DNA from: Riptortus pedestris
Lineage: Eukaryota; Arthropoda; Insecta; Hemiptera; Alydidae
DNA length: 64,000 nucleotides
Reading direction: 5' to 3'
NCBI GenBank assembly: GCA_019009955.1
Contig: CM032228.1
Location: 95,159,001 to 95,223,000, forward strand
Below are positions 11,337-22,725 of the stretch, piece by piece. A program made the position numbers and the translations under genes. Positions within the stretch are counted from its first letter, which is position 1. Every line of letters begins with the position of its first letter. Below the pieces are notes generated by a model. That model was not told where the DNA came from and searched no databases. It was given only the letters and a program-made list of their open reading frames with translations.

Positions 11337-14300
11337 TGAACATTGTAAATGTTATTATTAGGTAGTTCCATGGGTTTACATACAGGTAAAAACGAGTTTA
11401 TTTCTATATGAACAAACAACAACAACTAAAATAACTCATTTACACATTTTAAGTGGTCGATTGTAGTACAGCTTGCGACGCACCAGGAAGGCCTGGAGCG
11501 CATTTTTGTATGGAAAAAAATTGAAAATTGAAAGAATGTATTAAATACTTATACACCGCAGCGAAGGTGTTAAGAATCATCAGTTAGATCAAGATACCTT
11601 AGTACCACCAATACAAAAATATTTATCTAGGTTAATTTAATTTAATTAGGTTTCTAAGTTAATTTATGGTGTATTCAAGTTCATCTATTCCACCTTGGCA
11701 ATGAATATTGAAAAAAAGTAATTAAAATTACAATTAAAATAGAATTGTAAATTTTGTTGAAGTAAAATCAAACGTTATAGTAATTTTCTTTGGGATGGGA
11801 GTAATATTATGAATGTAATTTTCTAGAGAACCACTTTTGTTTTCCGTTCCAATCCAATACCATGCTTTTTTGTTTGTTTACTTTTAATTCATGATAACAA
11901 CCTTATGGAGATGGTTAAGGTTTCAGGGGGAATAGCAATATCGTACTGTAAATAGCAATTCTTATATAAAGTACACTGGCAAATAAGAGAGTGAACTTGC
12001 TCCATTGGACTGAACTTCTTTGCATGGCGGGACCGGTTCGAAACCGGAGATGCCACAATAAATAGTATTTAGGTTTGTAGTAGAGGCAACAGGTTACCTA
12101 CACACCATTATGTTCCTCTAATATGGAACGGCATACGTCATGTGGATCACTTGACACCTCGCGAAAGCTCGGATCTATGATAAACATAAAGTAATTCTTT
12201 TGAGATGTGAATATTCCGAGTAAAAAAAGGTCCCTGTCCGAATGAGGATGGATATTCACAGAAAATATTTTTAAAACAGAATTTTTTTTTTTTAAATTCA
12301 CAAACAACTCCTCGGAGAACAGAAGAGCAGAATATTAAAACCTTTAGAAAAACTAAATACAAGAATTACATAAATGGTCGAAACTAGAGAGCTACATAGG
12401 GTCTTCTTTTTTCCCAGTAATTAGACATGAAACCGAAGATAATGAGATTTTTAATTAGACTGACAAAGCAGCTGAAATTAAGCCTTTAGAACCTACTTAA
12501 TTACCTACACAAAGTGGTATAATTGCCATGTCAACCAAGTCTTTCTCTGTGTAGACAGAAGCAAACGTCAAAAGGCAGTTTTAATTTTTTTTCTAGAGTC
12601 AGCGTACGAACTTTACACGTTAAATTAATACTTTCGCTGTGCGGTATATTCATTCTATATTATCAGATTATGGAATCCGCGACACAAGAAATAACTGAAA
12701 GAGAAACTACTAAATGTCTCCAAAGTAATTAAAATATTAAAGCACACTGTATACATGCAAAAAGAAAAACATTATAAAAATGTTATACATTTACTAAAGT
12801 ATATATCTTAGTACCTATATAACGAAAAAACGTCCAAAAAACTAACAGGTGTATTTAAATCAATTTGATAATAGACATTCATTCCTAAACTCAATTAATG
12901 AATCTCAATACGTTTCCTCCCTCAAGGTTTTGTTTACTTACCTTCTTTAATTGTCAGTAGAATATGTTGTAATATAATTTTTCTTATTGTAAAATGATTC
13001 ATGAACTTGTTATTATTTATTGGGAGGCTTTATATATTCGTAATTTTTAAGTCCATTTTTAATGTAGATAGTTTTCTCTTCATTGCAACCCTATGGGAAG
13101 TCGTCTACTTGAGTACATGTTCTATTGTGACATGGCATATTACATAGAATGTGAATAGCTTAGTGTTTTGTTTTTAGAACTATTCGTTTTTTCCTTTATT
13201 GTTTTCCCCCTCTACTTGAATTACCATAATCATCAAATTCTAAAGCAAATACTCTTCCGTCCTTTCCTAACCCTCACAACAGTTGATATCATTGACGTAT
13301 TTAAACTAAGCAAGGTCAAATCATAAGGTAATATAGTTAAAAGTTAGATTTATACTTGTGAAAAAGATAGGTCTATAATATTATTGTATTGCAGGATGAA
13401 GTTTAATAAGTAGATTTCAAGCCAATGGATCGAATACCGCCATGTGTGCGCAAATTGATTGGATTTGTAGGTGTAGAGTGGAACTGCAAAAGCATGACAT
13501 GGCCAGAACAAGGTCGACAGAGTTGGAAAGCCTACACAATCTCCCCGTTTTGGGAATATAAAATGCATTTCAGTATATTATAATAGCTGAAAGTGTCAGA
13601 ACCCCCCAAGTCATCTCCAATTAAGTTTCTGGTATAATAAAGGGTGAAGATGTCAGAAAGTAAGTTATTCTTGGCTTTTTGATTTATGATTTTTACATTC
13701 CTCTTGTATTTTATAGGTTCCAACCAATTGTCAGCATCGCAAAAAATTCGGGGTAAAAGTGCACCTTCCTTGATAACAGACTTAGTATCTGATTTAATTC
13801 CACAGCTTCTTTTGGCTGTAACTGATAATTGATTTCTTAACTTTAAACACCTAGATGAATTTTACTGGTGAGCATTACATGAACATATTTTGTGTTTATT
13901 AACTGCAAATGGTTTAATCTTTTTTCCAGTCATTTGGTCGGAGTCAATTTTAAAGTTCAAATCTGGTGGACAACTTTAGGAAAACAGCAGTAACTGTTTT
14001 CGTGTTTAGCATATTTGTCTTAAGTTTATTATTTATTAGCCAATTTTTAATTTTGTATAGACAGACGTTAGTGTAACTTCGAGAAGATGGAAATCTTTGT
14101 TTTGTCTTATTTAAATTCACTTGCATAGCAGGCAAGTGCATGCCTTTATTATTGATTAATGAAATTTCCTTGCAACTGTCTCGAAACTACCTCTTTCTAT
14201 GGCGAAAATCATTATTTTTTTAACGATTTGAATTTTGATCTAAATATCTGTGACAATATGTCTTTTAAGGCATCCCTAAAGTTTTCCCAATCAACATTCA

Positions 14301-15194
14301 TAAATTCATTTTTACGCCTAGTATATTTGCCAATTCCGTTTTAATTTTTGGGTCAAAGAGAATGCTTTGGGGAGAAAACTAGTTCTTTAGGCGTTTAAAA
14401 ATCAAATAAAGAATTAGTGTATTATAGCAGTAGCTTAAGTCATGTCATCTCTTTTTGAGATGTCTTCACAATGAGGTCAACAGCTATGTCATTTCAGGAG
14501 CTCAATTTCTTCAGTTTCCCTTTTCCATCTTATTTTTGTTCATGATTTTCTTTTACGTAGGTCAGAGATTAAAACAGTGAATTTTTAACATTCAAAATTA
14601 ATGAAACTCAAAATCAAAGAAGAAAATGCGCTTGGCAAATACCTTGCGCCGAGCAAGTCACCTAAGCCAATGATGTATAAAGTTTTAGTGTTAGATTATT
14701 TTTATGAAGGCAAGAACGTGAGGTCTAGTTATGGAGTATAGGGGGGGGGGTTCCTTTTGATATGACTACGTGTAATAGTGTAGTGAAACGTGTTTATACA
14801 TTATTCTCTATATTATCCTCTAGTTCAAGAAGACACGTGTCCCCGTGCTTTTAAGTGGCTCTCATAACCAGCTTACTCTACGACCAATCTTCTTCTCTTC
14901 TTTCAAATCCGTAGATAACAGGCAAAGCCTTGTACATAATATAATCCACAACACAAAGTACACATTCTGTCTCTATTTCCTCGAATGGAGTAGAGAAATA
15001 CACATTATCACCTTTAGGCAATCTTAGGATTCAGCATTTCGTCGCAGTTACTAATCACAAGGAAGTTACCTTTAAATGACAATGATTGAAATGTGGTGGA
15101 GGTGTGTGAGTTACGGCGCTGGACATGAGGCATTTTGTAAAACCTCTAGGTGGTCTTGATTCTCTCGTGGGGAATAGGAATTTATTTGTCATTT

Positions 15195-15480
15195 ACTCAC
15201 GTCCACTTTGTGCTACTAAGGCTAATTGGGAAGGGTTACCAGAATTTCCTAGCCAGAGTGGGACTAAGATTTCTATTTCACGAGTTCATCACTAAATAAA
15301 TTCCTATTGCTCAGTTTAAAATCGTACTCACCTCTCTAGGGTTACCGAATATATTTAGTGACAATCTAATAAAATAAAGCACCTAGTGCCCTTTGACCCG
15401 AAATAAGTGTTAACCTCTAGAAAATACAAATTAGTCACAGTAACATAAAATAGCCTAAAATAAATAGTATTAGTCGTTTG
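15195..15480. mobile_element. Two diverged SINE (family S) pieces, opposite orientations
   Basis: A minus-strand copy, 15205-15350, contains ACGTCCACTTTGTGCTACTA at its 3' end and reads back toward a damaged B box (TTTAAAATCGTACTCACC on the plus strand). Directly after it a plus-strand diverged body (15352-15475: ATTTAGTGACAATCTAATAA, AAGTGTTAACCTCTAGA, ATTAGTCACAGTAACATAAA) follows. A further scrap, GAATAGGAATTTATTTG, lies at 15174-15190. Confidence 0.55.
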
Positions 15481-15954
15481 CAATGAATATAGCCTTTATT
15501 TATTGACTAAAAGCTTTGCTCGTCGTCGATGGGTTGAAATAGAAATTGTTTCCCCTGTAAATATAAAGATTTGTACATGCAAAAATCATCCCGTCACATT
15601 CCTGCTGTATTACCCGTCGTTGACAGGCAGAATAAAAATGGTTTTCAGTGTAATAATACAGGTTTAATTATCTTATGAAGAAATCATCCTCCGTTATTTT
15701 CATCACTTAATAGAAATGTCCTGTAACATGTAGAATAACTTTACAGTCATTCAGTTATTAAACCCGGGAAGTAAAATGTGGCATTCGGACGAATTGAATT
15801 CATAATGCCATCGAAACACAAATATTTGGTTAATTAAGCTCTGACTAATCCCTTTGTTTTCGTGAAATTCATGTGATATTGTTTTACGGGTGAGGCATGG
15901 AATGGCTATTGGACGAATATTGATGAACTTATTATCGTTCACGAGTTCACAAAC

Positions 15955-16758
15955 AAGTCCGTCGCACAAGGGCTGTGTAAACTAAGCAGATTTTCCTCAT
16001 GAAGTTCTTCAAAATAGATAAATCTACATACTGGTAACACGTAATACCACCGTCAATATTAAGTGAAAAAGTACAAACGGTAATGAGAAATATTTCATAA
16101 CCTCCCATCGAAATGAAAACAAGCAGATCTGCCAACCTCTCAGGGCTGAACAAATACCTAGTTAGAAATAAATATTCTTCACCGGAAATTAAAAAAAAAA
16201 TGTCCAGAAATATATCTGAATACAACATATTAATTTTATTGAAAACTATTTACTATATCAAGTACCGTAATTTATAGTGAATCAGAATCACTCAAATTTA
16301 TAGTGAATCACTCAAATTTTAGTAATCCAAGACCCTTAGACGGGGTCAACAGAACATACTTGCATGTATCTATTGTAGAAAAGGTTTCTATTTGAAATTT
16401 ATGCTTCGAATAATGTCTTATAATACAACAGAGTATTGTTTGTGTGACATGAGCTGAAGGGGGGGGGTTGCTTAAGGCTGAAATATACAAATATCTCGGC
16501 ATATGTAAATATATATGTATTTAAGAATATAGCAATTTATAATAAAGTGAATTTGCAATAAGATTGAGAGTATACAATTTTTCGATCCGACGTATGGTAA
16601 CGGACATATTTCGCGATTATCTCTCCTACCCCCCTCCTACTAGGTTAATTTTAGCTATTAAGGAACTTGATGTTTCTTTTTACATTAAACGATTACATAT
16701 CGAGTTTGGTAACAATCAAACACAAATTGAGACCGCTAGAGAGTTAACAGAAAAAAAA

Positions 16759-16836
<78 letters not shown>
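15955..16836 (-). mobile_element. Helentron-like short element (HINE copy 1), 3' and middle part
   Basis: Plus-strand start AAGTCCGTCGCACAAGGGCT is the mutated 3' terminus (reverse of hairpin ACGCAG-CCC-CTGCGT then GACGGACTTTT). It continues through the family middle section (CAGATCTGCCAAC, GTGAATCAGAATCA) and the TAACAATCAAACACAAATT / GACCGCTAGAG block just before (GT)n(AT)n. The 5' terminus is not found beyond the LTR that now occupies the AT tract. Confidence 0.75.
16759..16834. repeat. Compound microsatellite (GT)n(AT)n in HINE copy 1
   Basis: About 11 GT then 27 AT units; continues on the far side of the LTR at 17771-17788. Confidence 0.95.
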
Positions 16837-16838
<2 letters not shown>

Positions 16839-17770
16839 GCACACTTTTTATTACAACACCAGTAATAAACGTTGCTAATAAGAGTTCTTTTGGATTGCAA
16901 AATTAAACACACACAAGTTTCACAGGTTTTATCGCTGCACAATTTATTTAACATTGCACTACACACTTTGTTAATTATTCTTAATTACTATTACAGTATG
17001 CACTGATAGCGTCACTGTTCTTCAGATTACACAGTCCAATAATTCACTCACGATCACTGAACATCACAAAAAGATGGCACTGTACTGTCTTAAACACCAC
17101 GCTATAATGTTACTTACAGAGTCACGGCACAACACTGTCCTCCTTATAAAAACACTTTACCGCACTGCAGTAAGTCTCACTGAAGTTCACACATTTCCTT
17201 GAATATGACCGATTCGAAATTTCGCCCCTGGTCAGAATGGAGTTTTATTGGAACCCCGTATCGGCACACCCAATTATTTACAAACTATTTTATTTACAAA
17301 TTATTTACAACCGTTTTGGACTCCTGGTTTGGAATGGCATACACTTCGGGCCATTTGCTGAAATAGTCCATTACTACTAGGACATACCGGTTTCACTGAC
17401 AGGGAATGGACCAGCAACATCGATGGCTATCCGCTCGGGCACCTGCGTTGTACTGCTGAAGCTTGCCACGGCTTCTTCTCGTTGGACCCTTGCACTAAAG
17501 TCTCACTGTAGCACCGAACGCACTGATTTGATCATCAAGACAGCTGAGAGCAAACTAAACTCGGACACTGTCCGGGTCCATATATAGATTGTCGGCAAAC
17601 ATCAAACAATGGCCAGAAGGAGCTAGACACGTTCCTGGAACATACACGGCCCTAATTAGATGCTGCTGGCGCCACTAATCTTCATCGGTCGGCTCCCCTC
17701 ATGTCCCTCGCACCTCCCAAACACGCAGCTCCCTCTCTGCCAATCCTTCACGTATTTCATTTTTGCAACA
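16837..17770 (-). mobile_element. Solo Gypsy-type LTR interrupted by an integrase fragment
   Basis: Reading on the minus strand it begins TGTTGCAAAA at 17770 and ends near 16837. It is clearly similar to the LTR at 31.1-31.7 kb: shared blocks include GGAGCCGACCGA, CTCAGCTGTCTT, a GTGCCGTGACTCTGTAAGTA block, GTGATCGTGAGTGAATTATT and CAATCCAAAAGAACTCT. AT dinucleotide runs flank both sides (16781-16834 and 17771-17788), so it sits inside a microsatellite belonging to a Helentron-like copy. A 326-bp integrase segment (17183-17508) splits the LTR. No second LTR or internal gag/pol is seen nearby. Confidence 0.75.
17183..17508 (-). pseudogene. Gypsy integrase core fragment lodged in the LTR
   Basis: Minus-strand reading in shifting frames gives hallmark pieces of a Metaviridae integrase core in correct order: RRSRGKLQQYNAG, ERIAIDVAGPFPV (first catalytic Asp near 17420), VLVVMDYFSKWPEVYAIPNQ, then GVPIKLHSDQGRNFES (second Asp near 17234) and IFKEMCE. 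At least three frame changes and an in-frame stop make it non-functional, and the final Glu of the D,D-35-E triad is missing because the piece stops first. It is bracketed by a 12-bp direct repeat, TAAGTCTCACTG-like, at 17171-17182 and 17496-17508. In the sister LTR at 31.36 kb the flanking LTR sequence is continuous. Confidence 0.82.
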
Positions 17771-17893
17771 ATATATATATATATATATTTCATACCGGAC
17801 ATGAGATGAAGTCGAAGAAATTAGAGGGGTGTTACCCGTCGTAACGGGTTGAAATAAAAACGGTTTCAGGTGGCAATGTTTTAAGGCTTTTAA

Positions 17894-18901
17894 CCCTAGA
17901 ACGGTAGTGATATTATTTCCCGGTTAATAGTATTGATACGTAAATTTTACGTGTGCAACTGATAATTGGTGAAATTATTCAAAATTTGTTAATGTTTGGG
18001 ACTATTTTTTTATTTTATTAAAATATACACTTTTCTTTAACTTATATCTAAGTTAATATCTAATAATGTGCACGGCAATCCTTTCAGGCGCTTGGTTCAA
18101 AACACGTTCCGGAGGTTGTGTGCTTCATTCATATCCATTCTTACCAAATTACTTCTACATTTATTGTCACTGATCTGTCAATATTGTGTGGTTGAGAGGT
18201 TTTAGTTTTTTTTTGTCTCTGTATTTCTTCTCTTTCTACGATTGCCTTGATGTTTTCTAAAATTTGCTGACTCTCATCGCTATCTAGCCCACTCTATGTT
18301 GCAATCATTTCCGAAGGCTCAACCTCCTCATCACTTAGAGAATACTCCGGATCATCATCGGATTATCAATATCCATCTATTTCATAATTGTCATTTTCCC
18401 CATCTGACCCATCGGAGAGTTCTTTCAACAAATTTCTTCGTCCGTTGAATATTTTTTCTCCATTTTTCAAAGACTATAAACAGATTATTATTATTTATAT
18501 TCTCTCCATACATCTTTGTCTTTTTTATATTAAAAAATAAAAGTTAAAAACATTAAAAGAAAATTAATTAGAATATAAAAATAAATTGGAAGAAAATAAA
18601 TTGAGAATAACATTAACTAAGTTATAGCATAAAAACCGGTTATTAGTAGCGATACGTAAATTTTACGTGCCAAAAAGTTGCGGTTAATAGTATTGATACG
18701 TAAATATTACGTGTCGTTTTTATTTCAAAAAATAGTATTGGACGAGTGGGAAGGTTCACTTAGCTGCATTTGGCGGAGGTCAAGGCCGAACTGTTGGAGG
18801 GCTCATAGCTGAGGGTTGGGGGTGGTGGGGTCGTTAACGGCCCTTTGATAACAGTTCAAACCAGATCATACGTAATTTTTACGTTCACTACCATTCTAGG
18901 G
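17894..18901 (-). mobile_element. piggyBac-type DNA transposon, internally deleted/decayed
   Basis: A 1,008-bp element flanked by TTAA on both sides (17890-17893 and 18902-18905), the piggyBac target signature. Its ends are inverted: CCCTAGAACGGTAGTGA on the left and, read inward from the right, CCCTAGAATGGTAGTGA. Near-palindromic subterminal motifs built around ACGTAAATTTTACGT occur at about 17937-17951, 18653-18665, 18697-18712 and 18869-18884 and may be transposase-binding sites. It interrupts a repeat (Rep-X) whose uninterrupted copy is at 39.65-40.6 kb. Inside is a broken transposase start. Too short to be autonomous (known transposases need about 1.7 kb or more). Confidence 0.85.
18225..18463 (-). 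pseudogene. piggyBac transposase N-terminal remnant
   Basis: Starting from an ATG at 18463 (minus strand), an acidic region reads through one frameshift and three stop codons. Visible pieces include MEKKYSTDEEI, LSDGSDGENDNYEIDGY, SDDDPEYSLSDEEVEPSEM and SDESQQILENIKAIVE. A Ser/Asp/Glu-rich leader of this kind precedes the DDD transposase domain in piggyBac-family proteins. No transposase core follows before the element's end, so the gene has lost its catalytic part. The assignment depends mainly on lying within TTAA/CCCTAGAA ends; the acidic sequence alone would be weak. Confidence 0.6.
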
Positions 18902-19481
18902 TTAAGTAAGCCCACATTCCTACTTTTAGTAAAACGCCACTACATTGCGCATAGTAACATAATTCATTTCCTAAACCTTTCAGAACTACTCACAGTCCAT
19001 ACATAGACACAATGATGAAACACCTTCTACAAGCACATATTTAAAATCAAATTCAACTACACACTGAAGCATTAAACTGAATATTTGACTTTCTGCCCCT
19101 AATATTCCACTGGAGAAAAGTTTGTTTTGTTTTTCTGTGACTGTAGATATTTTATCACATGTTTTAGAATTCAGTGGCTTTACCAAATTATTTTATTTTA
19201 AAAATAGAGTGTGTCACCAAATTTGTGGTACACCATAAATAAAAGACCAAATCTCCAAATTCATAAATGTAAATAACGAATTAGTACAAAAGTCAGTATT
19301 CTAAACATAATTTGCTCTTTACATTTTTTTGATAAAACCAATACTAATGAAGATATTGATGAATATATATTTTCACGTCTTAGTAAACCCTCTCTTCTAA
19401 ATAAAAGTTCAGATTATCAAATAGCCGAAGTTGGGCGTTGAGATAGTTGACTCACAAATATAAAATTTCCCCCGTCTTTTT

Positions 19482-20394
19482 TTAACAAATTTCCCTTAGG
19501 GGAAATCAGCTATTGAGGCCTTACTCATGACGTGATTTTCGAATATTTTCTTCAAATATCCATCGATCCAACCCAGGAGATGACGAAAATGAGGTCCGTT
19601 TTATATATATGTCTGTTAACGCTCTAGCGGTCGCAATTTTTGTTTGAGCGTTATCAAAATCGATATTAATCGTTTAAATGGAAAAAAGAAAGATCAAGTT
19701 CGTTAATGGCTGAAATTGGACCAGTAGGAGTGGGGGGGGGGTTAAAGAGGAGGATTTTCGAAAATGAATATAAGTCGGATTGTAAAATTGAATAGAACCA
19801 ATCTTATTGCAATTAAAATGTGCTATAAATGTTGTTATTTACGTTTTTCAGTATCTTAATTATTAACTGAGGTATTTGTAGTTTTTAGTTGTCAGCCTTC
19901 CGCAAACACCCACTTCTACTCATGTTACATAAACAATACCTTTTTTATATAATAAACTACATCATTGGAACTTTAAATATCAAATACTGTTTTCTAGAGA
20001 CCTTTATTATATGAGATAAATGCAAATATATTCTGGTACCCCCCCCCCCTCCGTCTTAAGCTATTGGACAACTAAAATTTGATTGATTGAGATACAAATG
20101 GTTCTGATTCATTATAAATTACAGTGCTAGATGCTATAATAGATTTCAATAAAATTATATATTATATTTTGATATATGTCTGTAAATGTTTTTCTGTCCT
20201 GTGAGAGGTTAGGAGACCTGTTTGTTTACATTTGAGACCCTTCCCGTTGGGAGGGTAAAGATTTCTTATTACTCCTTGTATTTATTAACTTAAACTCACG
20301 TTTGTGTTGTGATACCAGTATGTAGATTTTTCTATTGTTAAACTTCACGTGGGAAATCTGCTTAGTTTACGCAGCCCCTGCGTGACGGACTTTT
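19482..20394 (+). mobile_element. Helentron-like short element (HINE copy 2), complete long form
   Basis: 5' end has the family palindrome (AAATTTCCCTTAGGGGAAAT, first bases mutated); 3' end is GGGAAATCTGCTTAG, then hairpin ACGCAG-CCC-CTGCGT, then GACGGACTTTT. AGCAGATTTCCC near the 5' end and GGGAAATCTGCT near the 3' end are subterminal inverted repeats, and termini lie in T runs, both features described for Helentrons. It contains a G10 tract at 19733-19742. It splits Rep-X; the same site is empty at about 40.42 kb. Confidence 0.82.
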
Positions 20395-20559
20395 TTAATG
20401 ATTGAGTAACCATCGGGCAGAGAAACGAGATTTCCAATTTTGATGCCATTGCCCTTAGAATGTTCTGAATCGTGAAAAATACTTATACCCGCCGAATTTA
20501 AATATGAAATCAGTCGAACATTGGAGATTTATTTATATGGAATTGGTATACTAAATCTA

Positions 20560-20725
20560 TTATATACGTCACGGAGGTGCTTTTATTTCCGTGGATATTC
20601 CATTTTGAGCCCAATTTCTTTCAGTGATTTAAGTATTCCTTTGTAATATATTGTGTCAAAGGATTTTTGGACACCCACAAAACATAAATACGAAGGCATT
20701 CTTCATTTCAGTAACATGATTTATT
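20560..20725 (-). pseudogene. Decayed non-LTR reverse transcriptase fragment
   Basis: Minus-strand reading gives LCFVGVQKSFDTIYYKGIL then KSLKEIGLKM, which parallels the RT block around the first catalytic Asp (usual form LCFVDFEKAFDTI-HKGLL-SLKEIG). The catalytic Asp is Gly here, and the flanks have stops and frame changes. No other RT motif was found nearby in frame. Confidence 0.55.
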
Positions 20726-21187
20726 ATCTTGAGGTCGTCATTGGCTCAGCAGCGGCGCCCATATCAGAGTGCCTCACCACTTCCTTTCAAGGCTTCATTT
20801 TAATATCTGATTCCGGGCTTTTCCCTTTCTTATGGTAATTTCCGGCATTTTCATCATCTCTCATAAGGACTTCTGTTATGACATCTAGTTGTTCGCCTGC
20901 TCATTTGATAGAAATCATCGAAGGGGAGGTTGGATAGATAGGGTCTTAAAGAAAAATTACAAATTACTCTGTACCTGTTTGTAATACAAACATTTGCATA
21001 GATCCAGATTTTTTTAGCAAAAGAAATCTATAACTTACATTCTATGACATTTTTTGATCCCAACACATCGGAAGGACACATCTTATATTACTTTGAAATA
21101 CCAATAATTCGAATGAAGTGTATCAAAACATTTGGTTTATTTAATGCTGGAGAAGTTTAAGGAAGTCACTTGATTGCCACATCAGAA

Positions 21188-21400
21188 TTTTAGCAGATTT
21201 TCCTGAAGATAATCAGCTGCTATTAAGGTTGTATTGATGACGTGATTTTTGAAAAATTTCCTCAAATGACCATTTATATAGGAATTCCTAGAAGATGACG
21301 AAAATGGAGTCCATTCAAATATATAAACATATTATTTGCATCTTCCATGGTCCTAATGAGAGCAATAGTCTTATCGATGGCATGGAAAAAAAAAGTGAAA
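21188..21400 (+). mobile_element. Helentron-like element (HINE copy 3), diverged 5' fragment
   Basis: Begins TTTTAGCAGATTTTCCTGAA, with ATCAGCTGCTATTAAGG, GACGTGATTTTTGAAAAATT and GATGACGAAAATGGAGTCC in family order. Similarity fades after about 21400 and no 3' terminus follows. Confidence 0.6.
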
Positions 21401-22539
21401 TAATAAAGAGATATCTTGATACAGTTAAGCATAGGTAATACAAAAGTATCTGAAAGATAGGAGAATTAATTCCACATAAGGCAGGGTCTTCTACAGCTTG
21501 GTTGATAATAGCTGTTAGATATTTTAAGTATCAAACCACTGTATTAAAATACCTCAAATTTTGCCCTACTGACCTGGTTCCAAAACTTGAAGCATTTTCA
21601 GTTTTGATAGAAATTCCAGAATAAGGAATTCCTTAAAGTAATAAATGCATCGTACTGCTCGTTTCAAACCTTAGTATAATGCATATATAAACTGATATTT
21701 CTGCATGCAAGTATAAAATATGGAAGACCCTGTAAAATGCATCCAATAAGTTGAATCTCATAAGAAGTTTCTAATACGCAGTAAGTTTATATATTTATTA
21801 TTTTTTAAGGGATGCCATCGCTATAGGGTTATAAAATGAGAGCACCAGTATTCTATTCTACGTTATAAAAGAGGTTATAAAGATTTATTCTCGGAAATTT
21901 ACCACTGAATGCCGTAAAATATTGGTTATTTAATAAATAATTGGATTTTGTAATTTTAATATAAGCTACTCTAGTTTATTATTAATGAAAGTAAGAGGAG
22001 TTGAGGAAATTATTAAAAATTTCTTAATCTGTTTTTTAGCAGTTAATCTGAGATAAATTCCAAGAAGGGGTTTGCTTGACAAATATAATTATTATCCTCC
22101 AGGATTTAAATAATTTTTGTTATTAAATATTTTTGTTATTAAATTAGGTGTCGGTATTTTCTATTTGGAGGCTCTTGAAGAAGGAAAGAATCTAGCCGAA
22201 TGTAAATTATTAAATATACGTTAATCAACATCCAGTTTGACGAAAAACGACATTTAATTAAAGAAGTGCAACACAATTTGGAATCCTTAAAATTCTTTTT
22301 GATTGAACGACATTGTGGTAACACAATAAGTTCTCTGAAAGTCTACAGTTTTGGTCGCCAGTACATTTTTGACAAGCCCACAATCGGCATACACAGTTTA
22401 AGCCAAAGTCAACTACTCACAGTTCAGACTAGACGAACCCTAGAGCTTTCAAATGGAATTTAAAAACACATATATTTGTCAGTATGATTGGTATTTACAA
22501 TTTAAAAAAATTAAAACTTTATTCAAATTTATAAATTTT

Positions 22540-22725
22540 GATGTTATGACTTCCAACTTCCCGGCGTCAAATAAAATATTCATGTTCCATGGAAATGTCA
22601 CAATAGAATTGAGAAATGTTTTGTATATGTATATAGGGAATGGATATTAATATCAAGCAATATATTTCACTAATCACCATCATATTAGTTTTATCAGGAA
22701 AATCTTAGGAACAAATTTGCTTTAT
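22540..22725. repeat. Dispersed repeat Y, copy 1
   Basis: GACTTCCAACTTCCCGGCGTC, ATGTTCCATGGAAATGTCAC, ATATAGGGAATGGATATT and TTTTATCAGGAAAATCTTAG occur in the same order as at 51.0-51.2 kb. No ends or coding content seen. Confidence 0.45.

Larger units (their letters stand above)
10236..15194. other. No supported gene apart from the SINE at 10.7 kb
   Basis: AT-rich. A GC-richer patch at 10440-10600 and a self-complementary GACCGGTTCGAAACCGG at about 12030-12047 (B-box-like) were noted; the latter lacks a convincing A box or tRNA fold. A G9 tract is at 14741-14749. Confidence 0.55.
17826..20560. repeat. Rep-X copy 1, split by piggyBac and HINE copy 2
   Basis: Three pieces (about 17826-17889, 18902-19481, 20395-20560) align in order with one stretch at 39.65-40.6 kb. 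Matching text includes CCGTCGTAACGGGTTGA / AAACGGTTTCAG, TAAGTAAGCCCACATTCCTA, ATTCATAAATGTAAATAACG, AATGAAGATATTGATGAAT, CCAATTTTGATGCCATT and CCGCCGAATTTAAATATGAA. No coding sequence or ends recognised; the class is unknown. Confidence 0.6.

Noticed and set aside
12028..12055. GACCGGTTCGAAACCGG as a tRNA T arm
   Set aside because: The motif is self-complementary and has a B-box core, but no acceptor stem, D arm or A box fits upstream.
16564..16966. Frames with long Tyr-Ile or Cys-Val runs, also at 26033-26233 and 59936-60121
   Set aside because: They are translations of AT/GT microsatellites and not genes.
17183..17508. Functional integrase gene
   Set aside because: Multiple frameshifts, a stop codon, and the last catalytic residue absent.
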